Origin: Actinomycetota bacterium
Lineage (GTDB): Bacteria; Actinomycetota; Acidimicrobiia; Acidimicrobiales; Acidimicrobiaceae
Length of the DNA stretch: 6,558 bases
Reading direction: 5' to 3'
Assembly: GCA_027318945.1 (NCBI GenBank)
Contig: DAHVOF010000196.1
Span: 1-6,558, forward strand
Shown here: piece after piece, positions 5,402 to 6,558 of the stretch
Position numbering within the stretch: the stretch's first letter is position 1
Layout: every line of letters begins with the position of its first letter
Program-made: the position numbers and the translations under genes
Notes under the pieces: generated by a model
Database searches by the model: none
What the model was told of the DNA's origin: nothing
Seen by the model: the letters and a program-made list of their open reading frames with translations, nothing else

Positions 5402-6066
5402 CTGTCCACGTATAGATACGTTGCGAGGCTCTTGCTGATTGCAATGACGTCCCCACCGGTGTCGATGGTTAGCGTGCCGTCCGGCGCCCTGTCGCTCACT
5501 AATGCGGACGTCCCCGGCCGAAAGTTGTGGGCGTCCAGATATGACAGAGTTTCGAGATCAATCTCCACGCACTCGGCTATGCGCCGAAGCCTGACATGGT
5601 CACCCGGCTGGGACTCTGCAAGAGGGTCGAGGTTAAGATGCGGCGCCCCTGATCCGGGTATCGGATTGCCATGGGGGCATGTCTGCGGGTTATTCATGAG
5701 TTGTACCAGGCGTGGCTCCACATCGCCGGAGATCACGTGCTCCCAACGATCTGCCTCTTGATGAGCCTTGGGCCAATCGATGCCTATGATCTCAACCAAG
5801 AAACGCTCCGCCAGCCTGTGTCGCCTGACAACGCTCTCCGCCTGCGCACGGCCTTCAGCCGTCATTTGCAGCTGCTTGCCTTCGGTTTCAAGATATCCGT
5901 TGTCTATCAGGCGCGAGACCATCTCTGTGATGGTGGGCGGAGAATGTCCGAGACGTTCAGCCAAGCGGGCCCGGATGGCTGGAATGCCCTCTTCTTCAAG
6001 CTCGTATATGGTCTTGAGGTACTCCTCGATCGGCGGATGGTACCCATCGACTCCTGTTTTTGGCAA
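5395..6066 (-). CDS. mntR: DtxR/MntR-family metal-dependent repressor, probably manganese-responsive
   Basis: The 223-residue protein has the three DtxR-family parts: winged helix (about 11-75, with HSPPTITEMVSRL as recognition helix region), metal-binding dimerisation domain (about 76-145, NNPQTCPHGNPIPG at 125-138), and a C-terminal SH3-like domain (about 150-221). Aligned by eye to IdeR, site 1 has His83, Glu87 and His102. Site 2 has Glu109 and His110, but IdeR Met10 and Cys102 are Glu15 and Asp106. B. subtilis MntR has Asp and Glu at these two positions. Two hard acidic ligands favour Mn2+ sensing. The start is TTG (6064-6066), preceded by GAGGTG five bases upstream. No in-frame ATG occurs before residue 49, which is inside the DNA-binding domain. 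It likely represses the convergent transporter gene through the palindrome at 4031-4055. An IdeR-like iron role remains possible. Confidence 0.87.
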   Translation of the reverse strand: MPKTGVDGYHPPIEEYLKTIYELEEEGIPAIRARLAERLGHSPPTITEMVSRLIDNGYLETEGKQLQMTAEGRAQAESVVRRHRLAERFLVEIIGIDWPKAHQEADRWEHVISGDVEPRLVQLMNNPQTCPHGNPIPGSGAPHLNLDPLAESQPGDHVRLRRIAECVEIDLETLSYLDAHNFRPGTSALVSDRAPDGTLTIDTGGDVIAISKSLATYLYVDRP

Positions 6067-6145
6067 GCTTGCACCTCGATTATCTGGTCTAGGGGCCCCA
6101 TGCTTACCGCTTGATGAGATGTAATCATGCTGCCGAGCCAGCTTA

Positions 6146-6175
6146 AGTGTACCAAATCACAGTTTTTCCCCACAA
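6146..6175 (-). promoter_or_regulatory. Candidate promoter of the mntR-like gene
   Basis: On the - strand TACACT (complement of 6146-6151) preceded by TGG makes an extended -10. TTGTGG (complement of 6170-6175) lies 18 bp upstream as a weak -35. The palindrome CTTAAG (6142-6147) overlaps the -10. The leader to the TTG start would be about 70 nt. I do not see the full GCCATACT/AGTATGGC palindrome of the transporter promoter here, so shared autoregulation is not evident. Confidence 0.4.
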
Positions 6176-6558
6176 CAGGAGCTCACATGCGCGGCGCTGG
6201 CGTTGGTATGCGCGAACGATCGGGTGACAATAATACGTAGGAGAGATGAATGTGGAAGGTCGAGCTGCCAGACGCAATGCTACGCCAAAGATGGAGGAGG
6301 CCCTTCGGCATCGCTTTGCAGGGAGTGGGGCCAAACCACCAAAAGCTGTTGCCGCAAAGAGCCGTTGCAGCGAGCGTTGCGGAAAAGGCGGGCCGGGAGT
6401 CCGTCAAGTTCTATCCGAGGAGGCGAGTGAATGCAGACCATTCTATGACGGGTCGAAAGCGTGTCGATGGCATCGAAAGCGGTGTCGAGCCGTTGCCCGT
6501 TCTGAGCCCAGGGAAAACCTGTTTACTGCTCTGACGGTGTCCAGCCAAAAAGTGACGC
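6176..6558. other. Unassigned right-hand stretch, possible mobile-element end at the edge
   Basis: No recognisable protein is encoded. On the + strand GGAGA (6240-6244) precedes ATG 6250 by five bases, opening a 94-codon frame (MWKVELPDAMLRQ...) to 6534 that is rich in Arg and Pro and matches nothing I know. The adjacent frame from ATG 6246 stays open to the window edge (104 codons), also without a family signature. High G+C content makes such long open frames possible by chance. The last 25 bases (GACGGTGTCCAGCC then AAAAAGTGAC) resemble terminal sequences of insertion elements. Confidence 0.3.

Noticed and set aside
5671..6114. + strand frames opposite the mntR-like gene
   Set aside because: The - strand frame contains a full DtxR-family protein with metal ligands. 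The opposite frames are by-products of codon composition.
5907..6173. Longer alternative ATG start for a - strand protein near the mntR-like gene (ATG 6171-6173 or ATG at about 6100)
   Set aside because: These ATGs are in another frame. The DtxR frame begins at TTG 6066 with a well-placed GAGGTG, and the ATG frame gives no family match.
1..6558. CRISPR array, tRNA or rRNA genes
   Set aside because: No regularly spaced repeats of CRISPR length, no cloverleaf with TTCRA arm, and no rRNA-like conserved stretches were seen on either strand.

Overview
The window looks like accessory (mobile and defence-type) DNA from a bacterium of moderate G+C content. It joins on the right to a metal-homeostasis locus. 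The DtxR-type regulator resembles mycobacterial IdeR over most of its length, and the IS3 and NRAMP proteins are of kinds common in actinobacteria, so an actinobacterium is my best guess. That guess rests on protein resemblance only and is weak.

Left part (1-1230): the 3' end of a group II intron on the + strand. It holds a reverse transcriptase/maturase ORF with an in-frame TAA exactly where the Tyr of the catalytic Y(A/G)DD box should be, followed by well-formed RNA domains V and VI with a bulged branch-point A. The intron lies antisense inside the orfA gene of an IS3-type insertion sequence, ending cleanly after orfA codon 88. Both elements are therefore broken or nested.

Middle part (1494-3414, - strand): a two-gene operon. 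An Xre helix-turn-helix protein fused to an ImmA/IrrE (COG2856) zinc-peptidase domain overlaps by 14 bp a PIN-domain protein that starts with TTG. The layout is that of a type II toxin-antitoxin module, with antitoxin first and PIN nuclease second. Upstream there is a strong extended -10 promoter with three TGTTAC half-sites spaced about three helical turns apart, a good candidate autoregulatory operator.

Divergent from it (3459-3660, + strand) is a decayed gene with a good Shine-Dalgarno. Its pieces, spread over two frames, reassemble into a small protein that looks like a bacterial ubiquitin-like (multiubiquitin-type) beta-grasp domain. I consider this the most unexpected item in the window. 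About 350 bp downstream hold no intact gene.

Right part (4015-6175): a divergent NRAMP metal transporter (mntH-like) and a DtxR/MntR-family regulator, convergent and only 32 bp apart. The transporter promoter is overlapped by a perfect 8-bp palindrome. The regulator's two metal-site positions that are Met and Cys in IdeR are both acidic here (Glu15 and Asp106), as in manganese sensors, so the pair is probably a manganese uptake circuit with feedback repression. The transporter has DAGS and MPW in place of the usual DPGN and MPH metal-site signatures.

The last 380 bp contain no gene I can identify and may run into another mobile-element end at the right edge.
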